This document shows, piece after piece, positions 46,207-59,026 of a stretch of DNA of 64,000 nucleotides (position 1 is its first letter; every line of letters starts with the position of its first letter). Where the stretch lies: positions 25,502,501 through 25,566,500 of the forward strand of contig NC_068562.1 of assembly GCF_022201045.2 (NCBI RefSeq), written 5' to 3'. The stretch is from Citrus sinensis. Lineage: Eukaryota > Streptophyta > Magnoliopsida > Sapindales > Rutaceae. The notes beneath the pieces were generated by a model. That model made no database searches. It saw nothing but the letters and a program-made list of their open reading frames with translations, and had not been told where the DNA came from. The translations under genes and the position numbers were made by a program.

Positions 46207-47402
46207 TGCATTTACTAAACTAGAATTAAAATGAGTTGAAATCGGAATGGAAATGAATGAGAATAGGCTGGAATGAAAATAGGGAATGTGAATCAAAATA
46301 AATTGTTTACTTGAATTGTAGAAATCGAAATCAGAATGAACTTAATTGCCATTAATGTGTTTACTTTGTCTTGGAATCGGAATCGAAATGAATTAAATTA
46401 TACCAAATTACTAAAAAGTACTTAATGAATTATTGTCATAATTATTATTAACTAATATATTAATTAATTGTAAAATTTTTAATTAATTAATTATAATAAC
46501 TATATTAACAATTATTATAAATTAATATTAACTAATAATATTAATATTAATTACTTAATTAAAATAATATATTAATCATTGTGATTATTTATTCAAAAAT
46601 TATAATTATTAATAATTATTGTTAATAATATATTAATATATTAATTAGTAGTAATAATTATATTATTTTTTAATTAATAATATTAATTATAATAATATTA
46701 TTAATAATTATTGTTAATAATATATCAATATATTAATTATTAGTAATAAATTATTATTTAATTAAAAATAATATATGAATTAATTATAATAATTATATAT
46801 TTTTTTAAATATAATTAATTAATAGTATATTAATTATTTTGATTATTTATTCAGGAACAATAATAATATTATTTCATTAATAATATATTATAATTTATTA
46901 TATTAATAATTATTATAATAGTATATTAATTAATTAATTAATTAAAATAATAATAATAATAAATTAACTATTGTGATTATTTATTCAAAAATTATAATTA
47001 TTAATAATAGTTAATATATTAATTAATAGTTATAATTAATTAATTAACTATAATAATAATTTATTAATTATTGTGATTATTTATTCAAGAACTATAATTT
47101 TTATTTATATATTAATTACTCATAATATATCAATTAATTAATTAATTATATTATTATATTAATTCATTATAAAAGAGGACAAAGTGGGCATTTTTTTAAT
47201 TTTGGGGATGGTAAATTGGTCAATTCTAGAAATGAGAGACTCATTCCCACCTCTCCCATGGGAATCAATCTCCAATTTCCCATTTCCAAATAGTGGTGGG
47301 CCCCACCATTCCAATTCCAATTCGTACTCCATATTTACGAAGTAAACGCCATCAATCATTCTGATTCCGGATTCTGATTCCCCAATCCGGAAAGTAAACG
47401 CA
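46207..47402. mobile_element. Element with GC-moderate ends and a 700-bp TTA/TAA-rich core
   Basis: The left end TGCATTTACT and right end (complement) TGCGTTTACT are inverted. Both ends carry GAATC-GAATC-type subrepeats (ATCGGAATCG near 46375; ATTCTGATTCCGGATTCTGA near 47358-47380). Positions 46440-47160 are almost only A and T. No target duplication found. The left end and AT-rich core resemble 8536-9080, so this is a repeat family. Confidence 0.65.
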
Positions 47403-47812
47403 CCGTTAACAAATTTTTAAAACTCCATAATGTGACACATGTTAAGTGGATGGTGAAATATGGGGCTCGAAAACCAAGTGTCATCGAAGCAAACCCAAAA
47501 TCTAGCCACCGCGCTAACCCCCTCGCATAATTGAAGTTTGAATAAAATCTAACTACAGGACTATAGATGTCCTTCAATATCCTGTAAATATTTTTTTTTC
47601 GTCGGCTATTAAGCAACAAAGCCGGTATATGTTAATCAACTTTTCCCAATTTGACTTAAAACATTTTTTCATTTACTACTACTTTTATTACACTTGACCA
47701 AAGACCAAGATCATAGAATAGCTTATATAAGCAAAAAGATTAGTTCATCAAACATTTGCATGCAAACTATGGCAGCCCAAATCTTAGGATTCTGCCACGC
47801 GCAGCACCAAAA

Positions 47813-48579
47813 TCAATCACATTTTCTTAGAACTTTGATGTCTTTCCACCGAGATTCCATGTAATAAGAATCGTCATTTTGGGCATACACACCACATTTG
47901 AATGCATGAGATGTGCCCCCACGACCGTCTGCTTCAAATATAAGACACCCATTGATGTAAACCTTCACTTTTGCAGCATCAACATCATGGATAACGTTTA
48001 GCTTGAACCACTTGTCATAGATGTCTTGAACCAGGACTGGACCCCTATAGTAAAGCAGTGAACCATTGACGACTCTAAGCATTAGGGTTGTTGCATGGGG
48101 AGGGCTTGCTCCGAATACTTGCATAATGCAGACGCCTGATGTTCCTTGAGGCACGTACCAGTGTCCTTCAAATTGCCAGACTCCGTAGGAATAATTGTAT
48201 CCCTGCAATAACAGTCATTCCTGGGGTAAGTGAAGATGTTTGGTGTTCGAATCACACTCATATTAAGTAAAGCAACAGTTTAGCTTATTTTTATTACCTG
48301 TATGGCAATCTCAGTACGAGGTTTCGTTTGGCTGGTAGGAGTATGAGGCTTGTCTGTAGAGTAAACCCAGCATCTGTGAACTCCATCGGAGAAGCAATAT
48401 CGTTGGTTTTCCGGCAGGTCATAGGGCTTCTGGATGTGATAGTACGATCGGTTAAGAGGGAGGGAGATGAATCCTTTTGTGGGATCAGAAGATTCCCAAC
48501 CTTGAACCAAGATTTTGTGTAGAGCAAACTGGAGGAAGCTCAAGGAGAAGAAAGCTAACTTTTGAAACAAAAAGGCCAT
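47813..48579 (-). CDS. Citrate-binding-protein-like, copy C
   Basis: Exons 48579-48298 and 48202-47813 (intron only 95 bp), phase 0 junction, 223 aa. I chose the ATG at 48579 (MAFLFQKLAFFSLSFLQFAL...), which gives a good signal peptide; an upstream in-frame ATG at 48648 would put 23 Pro-rich residues before it. Family blocks are all present, with GVHRCWVYSTDKP instead of HKLW, GHWYVPQGTSGVC (Gln replaces the first Cys of the PCG motif), and the intact end RKCD. The loss of one internal cysteine here and of the terminal cysteine in copy A suggests the three copies differ in disulfide pattern. Probably the most upstream member of a tandem array read right to left. Confidence 0.9.
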
Positions 48580-50236
48580 TCTTTGTGGGTTAGGCAAAAA
48601 TGGCATAGGCAAAGAGTGAATGGGTGTGATGGGATTAATATATAGCACTATGCAATTGAATGGTAATTAAATTGATAAAACAATATAAGTATATAACTAA
48701 CATAATATTAGAGCTAAGGTCTCATTACTGAACCCCACATTACTTTTTTGTTAAGTTCCTAGTCCCAGTCCTACTAGATCGCATCCACATGTCCCGTGAG
48801 AGACCATCTCAAACTTTTGGACTAATTAAGTGACTCTGACGCAACGGACAGCTACCGTTTTTTCCATTTCTCATCATATGTTTTTACTTGTGTTGGAAGC
48901 TTGTACCAAAGTCGGGGGATCATTGTTGGCATTTGGTCAATTCAAATGAGGCCAATTAGAAAAGTTAAAAGGAGTAGTTACAAGGAAACTAAAATATAAA
49001 TTACCTAGAAATTTTGATTGCAAAAGAGGTACATAAATTATTTATATATACGGACAAGATAAATTAATAGTTTTGAAATTAAAAAAAATTATTAACTTAC
49101 TAAATATTAATATATTAATAAATTAATAATTTATTAATTTATAAAGATAATATCACATTCATAATAAAAATTTTGTGAAATAGAGAAGAAAAGTATAATA
49201 AGAAAAAGTAATGATTCTGTCAAGTTATATGATACGATTATGATTTAACCTTGATTGAATGAATCATTCACTTAATAATTCTTTGACTATTGCGTGACCA
49301 AATCAAGATTACATAGTAACCCATTGAAGATGAATTTTTGGAGGCAATATATTAGACCAATCTCTCTCTTATTTCTCTTGAGAAAATACATAGAATACAA
49401 TACTGGTTTTTTTTATCTAAAAATTGTAAAGAAAACAACAATCACCAGGAAAGCAACAACCACCAATGAAATGTGTAAAGTATTAACTTTAAGAAGAAGC
49501 AAACAGCACTAAAAATTTATTTTACAAAGACATCATCGACATACCCATATGTATTTAGTTTCAATTTAGTCATTTATTAAATTTATATATTAATCAGGTC
49601 CTACAGAAAAATAATTTTTTTAATAAAATAATTTAATCTGAGATTGTCAATTTATCAAACAAGAAGATAACAAAGTATCAAAACTATGAACCAAGACAAG
49701 CCACGCCCAAAGACAATAAAATAATGTCTTCTCACTCCAACATCCACGACACATCTATAGTAATCAGCAAACTTGATCATATTCTAGTATCCCTGCCCAG
49801 AGTAAATGAGCCTACAGCCGCGCTCAGATCACAACTTAGCTGCTACAATTTGGAGTTTTCCATGGCTTATTGAAATCTCATTTCTAATTACATCAAATGC
49901 ATAACTAAACTTAAATCAACACAAAAATAATTGCTCACATTTTCCTCCAATATAAGACATTAGTATTTTGAAATACTATCCCAACAAATTATAAGTTAGC
50001 TAGATACTTTGAATGCAAAAAGGTGTAGATAAATTGTGATGCCATATATAACCATTAAACAAGAAGATAACAATAGTAGCAAGAACACGGACCAAATATA
50101 TCCACACCCAGGAGTGGGGAGGGGATTGTGTCCTGTCACTCCATCACACACACATGGTAAGCAGCAAACTTGAGCTTATTCTAGCATCCAGGCTCAAAGT
50201 AAATGAGCATACAGCGGCGCGCACATCATAATGTAC
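48580..50236. other. Intergenic; holds a decayed copy of the CAD 3' end
   Basis: Mostly AT-rich. The only structured part is 49661-49862 (listed). 50061-50236 is the real CAD 3' UTR region. Confidence 0.55.
49661..49862 (-). pseudogene. Ghost of a CAD gene 3' end (last codons plus 3' UTR)
   Basis: Colinear with 50061-50262: shared AAGAAGATAACAA, CTTCTCACTCCA / CTGTCACTCCATC, GTAATCAGCAAACTTGA / GTAAGCAGCAAACTTGAG, AGTAAATGAGC, ACAGC-GCGC, and CTACAATTTGGAGTT matching the last codons and stop of CAD. Nothing upstream of those codons is preserved. Confidence 0.8.
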
Positions 50237-53200
50237 CTACTGCAATTTGGAGTTCCCCACGTCAATAACAAAACGGTATTTGACATCAGACTTTGCAAGC
50301 CTTTCCATGGCTGTGTTAATTTGGTCCATCCGGACCAGTTCAATGTCTGCAGCAATGTTGTGCTTGGCGCAAAAGTCCAACATCTCTTGTGTCTCCTTCA
50401 TTCCTCCGACGTTGCTTCCTCCAACAAGCCTCCGAGCTGCAAACATAGAAAACAAATTTAATACAATTTTAAGGCGAGGCCATTCTTCGCCCAAGCATAG
50501 CAGATTAAGTATTTAGTAGAAAAATGTGGAGATCTGGAGCTAAGCATGACAAATTTATACGGCTAAGTAGTAATTCAATTTCATATCAATTGTCAATTAA
50601 AAGTCACATCACCTTACTTTTACATATGCACCCTTACAAAGAGTGACCTGGTTTAAAGTTTTTCAAGACAGGGCACAATATTAACGGACTCCAGGTACGT
50701 CAATGCCTTTAAACATCACTCGCAAATAATGATTTCAATGAGACGCATTTTATGAGAACTAAATATAAACTACAAAGCAGCTACCGGCAACAATTTCAGC
50801 CTTTTAGCTTCTACAAGTAACTAGGAGATATTGATCTGTTAATTTTTTTTCCCTTCTTTATTTCTATTTTTCTGGCATCCAGTCATAGCTGTACAGAACT
50901 AAAATTTTCCTTCATGAAGTAAAAGAATAGATCACACTTGCATGTTAGCCAGGAATCAGAATCAAATGGGCATAAGAGTTTAAAGAAGGATCATACTGGA
51001 AAAGCCAGTTAATCAATCTTTCAAACATATTAACTTAAAATCAATCTTTCAAACATATTAACTTAAACTATACCTAAGGTCAGAGGTTATCAATTATGTA
51101 ACTTACCCCCAACTAAAGCAAAAATAGGCACCTCTAGGGGCTTCTCAGGCAAGCCCACGGTGACCAGCTTTCCATTCACTTTCAGCAGACCAAGTAGTGG
51201 TGCAAGGGAATGAACCGCTGACACAGTGTCAATAATGTAATCCATAGTGCCCATAGCAGCCTGCATAATGGAAGCACAAACACAGAGTACTTATAAGTAA
51301 GATTTCACAATATCGATTGATTTCCAGGTTGCCTGGTTAAGTTGTTAATTTCCTATATACCTTAACTTTAGCAGGATCACTGGAAACAAGGAATGCATCA
51401 GCACCAAGTTTGCTGATCGCTTCACTCTCTTTTTTCGGAGAAGTACTGATGACGGTGACTTTCAACCCAAAGGCCTTGCCAATTTTCACAGCAACATGGC
51501 CAAGCCCACCAAGTCCTGCTACACCCAAATGCTTGCCTGGCTCAGTCATTCCATAATATTTCATTGGGCTGTACACTGTGATCCCCGCACACAAAAGTGG
51601 TGCACCCGCATCAAGAGGCATGTTGTCAGGAAAGCGGAGCACATAATGCTGATCAACAACAATCAGATCTGAGTAACCACCATAAGTTTTTGTTCCATCA
51701 CGATCAATGGAGTTATATGTAAGTATCATATTAGGACAGTAATTCTCCAAGCCCTGCTGACAGCTTTCACATTTTTGGCAGGAGGCTACCAAGACCCCAA
51801 CTCCAACCTTGTCACCCTCTTTGAATTTTGACACGTTATTTCCAACTTTTGTCACAGTACCAACAATTTCATGCCTGAAGATGAACAAGTAGATATATTA
51901 CCAATATAAATGTATTTCATTATAGTTAAAATAATGATTCTAAAGAGCACAAAGAGAGACAAAGAAGAAACAAAGTAGATCATATTTCTTTACAAATGCA
52001 TTTCAAAATTGCAACATATAACTGTTTTCGAAGCATGTTTATACATAAGTAGTGTTTCAAATGCTTAACAAGTTTAAAATAAAAAAGTACAAATTTTTAT
52101 TAAACTATTTTCCACATTGAGATGCTATAACTTTCCAGAATTTGATGTGTCTGAGACTCTTAGTGCATGCATTTGCATATGTGTGTATATGAAGCTCAAA
52201 GAACTTCTAAAAGATAAAGCCATGTACTAGTTTTTCCTAAAAAGTTAATTTTTGTCAACTTCAGTAGAATAAGTTGAAGATGCAAATATACCTGACAAAT
52301 ATGTACTACTGAGAGAAATAAGTTGAAGTTAAGTTCAACACCAGACTGGCAATAAGCTGAAGTTACAACTAAAAATACATTGCATTTGACTGCATTAAGC
52401 AAGAACTTCATGTTTAAGTGGCAGAACCTTCAATAAGAGGCAATTTCCTGCCTACACCACAGTCAAGCTATACTGGAAAATCAAATGCATATGTACGTCG
52501 AACAGCAAGGTCTGAACAAAATATTATGAGAAAAGGTTCACTGGAGGTGGTGTAATCAAAGCTAACATTTGACCTTTTTTATTTATGGTTGGCAATGATT
52601 AGATATTAAGATAAGAATCTACCAACAAAGCTAGAAGCCATCTTCAAAGTATAAACAAAGTTAAAAGACTTGGCATTTCTATCCTTTCCAAGTTCAGGAA
52701 TGCGCAGATAGATCAGATAAAAACCTGATGAGGACCTGAACTTGACACAATAGGTTTATACCACATGATTTGTAGGCTTATTAGGCATAATTCAGGAGTG
52801 TGGACTTGAAAATAGATCATTCTTTTTGCCAACTCGGATGGGCTACGATTCTTAATTTTGGAATTGTAGCATGAAGCTGTGTCAAGTAACGATGCTAGAC
52901 ACCTCTAGATTTCACTTACCTGTCTCAATAGAGAGAAAAAGGGGGGGGGGGGGGGGGGAGATACACACTATGCAATTTGATAATTCATGACTTGACTCAG
53001 GACAATGCACATGCAATAACATTGGATATCTAATCATTAACAACCAGTTAATTTTCATGTCCCGAAAAGTGTCTTATTAAGTGACAACCAATGTAACTTA
53101 CAGTCACGTTACTTATTTTTGCATATTTTGCAAGAGTTGGAAGTTATATAAGTTGTAACTTAGCAAAACCCTCAAATATGACCCTGCTTGAAAACAATTA

Positions 53201-54307
53201 TTAATTATACATATCAAGTTAATATCCATTATTGGTTTACATGACTATAATTCACATCAAAATACTATCCCCATCAATACTCACTCTAATTCTTCATTGT
53301 AATATTTCCAAAAGACAATACACCAACAATCAGAGGCTGATCTGTGAGTGGGCCAGACCGGGCCCCAAAAAAGATTGTTAATAGACTGCTTTAAAATTAC
53401 AAAATTTTGTTTTGGGTCGTTCTAGCCCACTCACAGGTCCGCCTCTGACTAGCAAGCCAAAAACTCAACCATACAAACTTTTTTGTTTTCTTTGATAAAA
53501 ATCCATACAAACTTTGAAAAGGAAAATAATGATAATAACAAAAATTAAAAGAAATAAAAGGTAATTCTCATCAACAATCTCGTTAGATGGCCTTCATCAC
53601 TCAACTACTCAAATTGATGCTTCAAGAATGTCATACCAATTTGTATGTATAAGAATTACTCCTCATCAAAACATCATTCAACAGAAGCCAGAAATATTGG
53701 AAGCAACAATAATCAAAGATCTCAAAACAGTTGAATAAAAACAAAAAAAAACAAAACGAATATTTGTTATAAAATAGAGTAGAATTAGCATCATATACCC
53801 GGGAACAATTGGGTAATTGGTGACACCCCATTCATTTCTGGCACAATGCAAGTCCGAGTGGCAAATCCCACAAAAGAGGATCTTAATAGTTACATCATCA
53901 GCACCAGTTTCTCTGCAAATAAAACAACCAAAAAAATTCACAACACCATCGCAACTGAAAAATATCAAAACTTTGCATATAACAGACAGTGAAGTGTAAA
54001 CTCGCAGCCTTTTCCAAAATCTAAGATAATATCTACAAACCCATTTTTAAAAAAAAATTACAAAAAAATCAAACTTTATTTTAACTTTTATTATATAAAT
54101 GTAAAATGAGCCACTCCTACCAAACATATAAGTTTTGCCAGTTCAACCAAGCAGAGTAACAAAAAGTACGTAAACAAATAAAATAATATCGAATAATGAT
54201 AAGAAGTGCCTTCTGGAGAAATGGAATGGGGAGAAGGTTCCAGTGTTGTCTCTGGCAGCCCAACCAATGGCCTTTTGAGGCTGCTCTGTTTCTGGTGATT
54301 TTGCCAT
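50237..54307 (-). CDS. Cinnamyl alcohol dehydrogenase-like (CAD/mannitol dehydrogenase group)
   Basis: Zinc-dependent medium-chain dehydrogenase, NADP(H)-linked, reducing cinnamaldehydes or related aldehydes in the cytosol; the group also includes mannitol and 8-hydroxygeraniol dehydrogenases, which sequence alone does not separate. Exons 54307-54210, 53912-53799, 51874-51361, 51260-51107, 50436-50237; 359 aa, normal length. Catalytic zinc ligands Cys50 (GICHSD), His72-Glu73 (GHEIVG) and Cys166; structural zinc Cys103, 106, 109, 117; nucleotide-binding GLGGLG 191-196; STSPKKE after it favours NADPH. Ends [10 protein letters not shown]. Intron 1 appears to start with GC instead of GT (AG|GCACTT), the only boundary giving the conserved [10 protein letters not shown] junction. 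Intron 2 (1.9 kb) holds a hAT MITE and a G18 run. Confidence 0.93.
52941..52958. repeat. G18 homopolymer in CAD intron 2
   Basis: Eighteen consecutive G followed by AG, on the strand opposite the gene. Confidence 0.9.
53331..53447. mobile_element. 117-bp hAT-type MITE in CAD intron 2
   Basis: An almost complete palindrome: CAGAGGCTGATCTGTGAGTG left, CAGAGGCGGACCTGTGAGTG (complement) right, arms meeting in ACAAAATTTTGT. Flanks ACCAACAA and ACTAGCAA share 6 of 8 bases, consistent with an eroded 8-bp target duplication (offset by one base on the left). Confidence 0.85.
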
Positions 54308-57300
54308 GCTTTCTCTCTCTCTGGCCTTTATCCTTCACTCTCACTTAAACAATGAAATGTGCGTAATAATGATAGAAGAAGCTGGCTTGTGATTTCTGAG
54401 GCAATGTGTTGCAAACGTTGGAATCCGTCTAAATATAACGGTTTTTGAGTACCGTACGGAAATCTGTAACCAACCATTTTCCGAAAAAGTCTTAACTTTT
54501 TTATCAAGTATTATTTTTATAAGTTTATTTGTAAATTTTTTACAATAATTTGTAGAAAAAATATATATAACTTGGCGGTCTAAGATGTCTAATAATTTAG
54601 TGTCAGTTTGGAAATATTATAACTTTTAAAATAATTATTGTTTTCAAAAACATTGTGAGTTTTAAAAATAATTATGAACATTTGATAAATTTTATTTTTA
54701 AACTATTAAAAAAATGAATAAAATGTATATAGTGTAGGGTAAAATTTATTTATATATATAAAAACATGATTTTTAATTATGTATTGTAATAATTTTATTG
54801 AAAATAAAATTTATGATATATTGATTTTATTTTTTTATTTTTATCTTAAAACAATTGATAATGAATTTTATATTATAGTGAAACAAATTTAATAATAATC
54901 CGACCAATAAATTGATATTGATGAATTATAATAAAAATTTATTAAAATATTAATTTTATTTCTAATTTGAATAATGATAATTTTGGGTTTAGGTAATAAT
55001 TTTAAGGATATTTATGAAATTGTATTAAAGAATAAAATTGATTTTCAAAATTAGAATCTAAAAGCTATTTTATTTCCTACTTTTCAAAATCAACTGTAAG
55101 AGAGGTTGATTTTTTCAAAAGTAGTTTTGATTTTTTTTAACTAAACAGTAAAATTAACTTTTAAATTTTCAAAATCATTTTTAAACCTTCTAAAAATTAT
55201 CACAAATGGGTCTTTAGTACCAAAAGATATCATATTTACGGTCTGAATATTATCAAATAGTTAATTAATAAACTCAACAAAATCTCAAAAAATAATTTTT
55301 TTAACATTATCAAAGTAGAATTTCTGAATTTTGAAAAAAATAAAAGTAAAAGTAAAATTTCTAAAGATAGTGGGTCAATCAAGAATAGATCCCACACCAC
55401 TCTTTATTCCTAGATGCTTCTTTAATTTGTGGGCATAAATTTGTGTCTTCTTTTGGCAACCTCTGGAAAAAGAAAAAGGCCTATAACTGGGCACCAAAAT
55501 TTAATTTAATTTTTTTAATAAATTTAACACGTGAGATTTTGTTTAAATGGACAAAACTGTCTTGTTAAATATACGTATTTTGTATTAAAAAAAAGTTTTT
55601 TGTTTTTTTATATTATATTTCATAATACATGCGCTTTTTCACTTTTCATATTATCATATACATTGAATTTCACACCAACACATAAAATATATAATGTGAT
55701 GAAAGATCTTGGGACCAGGTAGAAAGATATAAAAGCTCATATAAATCATAAATGTCAAAGCTTCGAGTCGGTAGAAAAGATGTAGAAGAATGGGGGTGAC
55801 GGTCTGAACAGATGAGAGATTAATTGCGGCTTTTAAAGCATAAACCACTGTAACAACGGCAGGCAATTTAAGAGGCGTTTAATTGAGAGATAGGGTGGCG
55901 AACCGGCAATAGCACGTGACCCCACGACGTGCAGAAATTAATATCGGCAATTAGTGGGAATCCGTCTTTAATGTGTTCACCTACACCGGCAGCCTGGAAC
56001 AAAAATTTCAGCAGAACAGTTATCGGTTTCCTTTGAAATTGAAATATTATAATTTTTAAACTATAATTGTTATAAAAAAAATTATAAAAATTAATAATAT
56101 ATAATAAATATAAATTTTAAATAATAATTTAGATAAAATTATTAAAGATATAATAAATTTTTTATTATACAAATGAAAAATCATATCAACATATTTTAAA
56201 AGTTACAGCAGTTAGTGTTTAGTAAATAATTTAATGGTATAATTTTTAAACTACAGCTGTCCAACCTCAATCCCAAAAACACCCATCATCTAATGAAATT
56301 ATATCAATGTTTTTATTCACAAAAATGACATTTTATAAGTTCTTTTTTTTTTTAAACCCTGAGAGGCTTAGCTTAAAATAAAAGCTTGCAAATCGTGAAA
56401 TAACCATCTCATTGAAAATTTATGAAGGCCAACTCAATCTACCATCTCTTCAAAACTCATAAATGTAGTGGTTTGCTAGTCATCTGCCCTATAAACGCGT
56501 TAAATAAGCATGAGTTATACACTAATTATGATATTATTTGCTAGCCACCCAGCATCCTCAAACATTATTAAGTTCAAGGCTATTTTTAACTCTAAATATC
56601 TATTTTTAAATTATAAAAATTTAATGGCTCGAAGTCCGTGTCAAGATCTTAGACATAATTTTTTTTAAAAAAAACTACAGTAGTACTTTAAAAAAAAAAA
56701 TCATTGCGTCTGTTGAGAATGTGAATTGAATGGTGCCACACGTGGCGGCACATTTTAGCATCGAGACAAAAAGCAAACCAGCCGATTTATCAAGCAAAAT
56801 AATGCCAACGCCTTAACTAATTTTTTGAAAAATTATTTACATGAGTATTAATGCTTGCATAACACTGTTGACTTTCTTGCATGAAATATAAATGCAAACA
56901 AAAGTCATGACACCCCCCCCCCCCCAAAAAAAAAGAGCATGCATGGTCCAATTTGTCACGGTAAATTCGAGACTTTAATGTGTCAGTTTGGTCCAAGTCC
57001 AGTGACGCAAATGTCGACGACTTGTAGGATTAGAATGGCTACAAATTGAAAAGCCATTGGATGAGCCGAGTGTTTTGGCATTGCCGAAGAAAATGATCGT
57101 GGAGCGAAGAAGTTGGCCATGCTGAGGATTTGCCTAATGAGTTTGTGCACAAAGCATAGTGCAATCTAGTTAATTACTGTAGGAAGTGTTTGTTAGATTG
57201 TGTAACATATTGTGAGTGAGTGATTTGGCATGTAATTGGGGTTTGGGTTTGGGATAGAATACTGTCATGAATCTTTTATCTTGTCATTTTTGATAATTAT

Positions 57301-58796
57301 AATTTTTTTTTTCCATTAGAAGAGTTTTTTATGTAAATTTTGATGTGTGACTTACTTTATTTTTTTTATCTTTAATAAATTTTATTGTGTGATTGATATT
57401 ATTCTCTATATTTATTTCATTAATATTCGTTTGATATATATTGCTTGCTAAGGTCTCGAGTGAAATCAAAAATTCCCAACAATGCCCTAATCGTTGTATT
57501 TTAGCATCAAAAAGTTAATAACGATTATTTTTAGGATATATATGCAACATTACTGTGTGATTTGACTAATATATACCATTGTGTTGATATTTTAAACAAC
57601 TCTATTTTATCAACTAAAATTGTACCTTTGTTGATTGATTGGGAAGATAAATTGCACTAATTACAATCGGGATGTAATAAACCTATAGAAACGAATCACA
57701 TCATCTATTTCATGAACAAATCTCTTTCAATCTACAAGAATAGATTGCTAGAAGCCTTCGCGAATGGATCATCATGAGGTTATGTCACCATCGAAGGATA
57801 ATCACAAAATCGGAATATCCCCTTAATTCATAAAGTGATAATCCACTACTTTGTTTTTTCTATACCTATTTTCACACACCCATATGGTACACTAAGTATG
57901 TTATAATTCAAATAAACTTTTTAGAGAATTCAAATGTATTTATGGTACACTAAGTGTGTTGTAATTCAAATAAACTTCCTAGAGAATTCAAATACCAAGT
58001 TATAAGAATTGTAGCAAGTAGCCAACATCGTGGAGCGGGGATAATAAATAGGCCGAGCCGGACTGTATTAGGCCAAACCGAGTTCAGGCCCAGGGTTTTA
58101 AAGAGGCCAAGTACTTCGAAGCCTAGACACAATATTGGCAGGCCGGAATGGGCTTGACCTGCCCCACGTTACAAGTATCCCGCCGTATAATTCAATTTCA
58201 ATGAGCAACCATTGCTTTTGTGCAACTTGAAATTCACTTAAGAAACCGTAAGAATTAATCTCAAGAAGAGACTTTCAATTGACCTGCATCACATGTATAA
58301 AATGTATAAAATGTTCGCACCTTCAATAGTATTCGATATGTGTATTCTATCCTGTGCAAACATGTTATTTTATATTCAATTGACCTGCAACACATGCTAT
58401 TTTTTTCTAATTAAATACTCTTTTATTTTACGAGAAAATTTATTAATAAGAAATTAAAAATATATTTAATATGGGATATAATTAGTTTTTTTTTTTAATG
58501 TTTGTTCTATTAAAAAAAATTATTGAAATACGATTCATAAGCAAAAACTTAATAATAATAATTGCAGTTGCTGGCTAAGTCGTGGCCAGGCATGCTGTGA
58601 TTTGGACGGGAAATGACTAGGATCGGTTGTATTAGAGTTTTGTGAATTGGGAAAATTAAATCGACAAATTAGGGGTTTGTTTTTAATTTTTAATTTATTT
58701 TTATTTTTATTTTTTACTTTATTACACTGGTGATTAAATAAAAAAAAGAAGAAGAAAAAGAAGAAGAAGAAGAAGAAGAACAAAAGAAAACGAACT
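54308..58796. other. Intergenic between CAD and the monooxygenase
   Basis: 4.5 kb without a recognisable gene. The CAD promoter should lie just right of 54307. Features seen: AT-rich low-complexity DNA (54480-55350), G-box-like CACGTG (55914-55919 and about 56739), a C13 run (56913-56925), a 58-bp tandem duplication (listed), and a GC-richer patch at 58030-58175 (GGCCGAGCCGG, AGGCCGGAATGGGC) that may be a transposon fragment. Confidence 0.55.
57884..57996. repeat. Two-copy tandem repeat, 58-bp unit
   Basis: ATGGTACACTAAGT(A/G)TGTT, TAATTCAAATAAACTT and AGAGAATTCAAAT occur twice in succession with a few differences. Confidence 0.9.
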
Positions 58797-58850
58797 AACC
58801 GCAAAAGGAATGGATCAAATACAAGAAATATAACCTAATCAATTTTGCCC
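58797..58850 (-). repeat. Duplicate of the monooxygenase stop-codon region
   Basis: Nearly identical to 58988-59041, which spans the last five codons, the stop and the start of the 3' UTR of the neighbouring gene. The two differ by small changes (ACCGCAAAAGG / ACAGCAAAAGG; ATATAACC / ATAACC). An A/G-rich (GAA)n stretch precedes it at 58741-58790. Confidence 0.85.
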
Positions 58851-59026
58851 GTCCACTCAAAATTTCATTACAAATTACTATAGAATAACATTGTTTTGTT
58901 AATATCATAATTTAAATCTGTGTTATTTTTGTGCTGACCTCTGCACAGGAGAGACATATTAAATAAAAAGAAAAAAGAAAAAAAGGGACTAACAGCAAAA
59001 GGAATAGACCAAATACAAGAAATAAC

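Noticed and set aside
58741-58804. Poly-Phe/Lys ORF over the GAA repeat
   Set aside because: Simple-sequence artefact.
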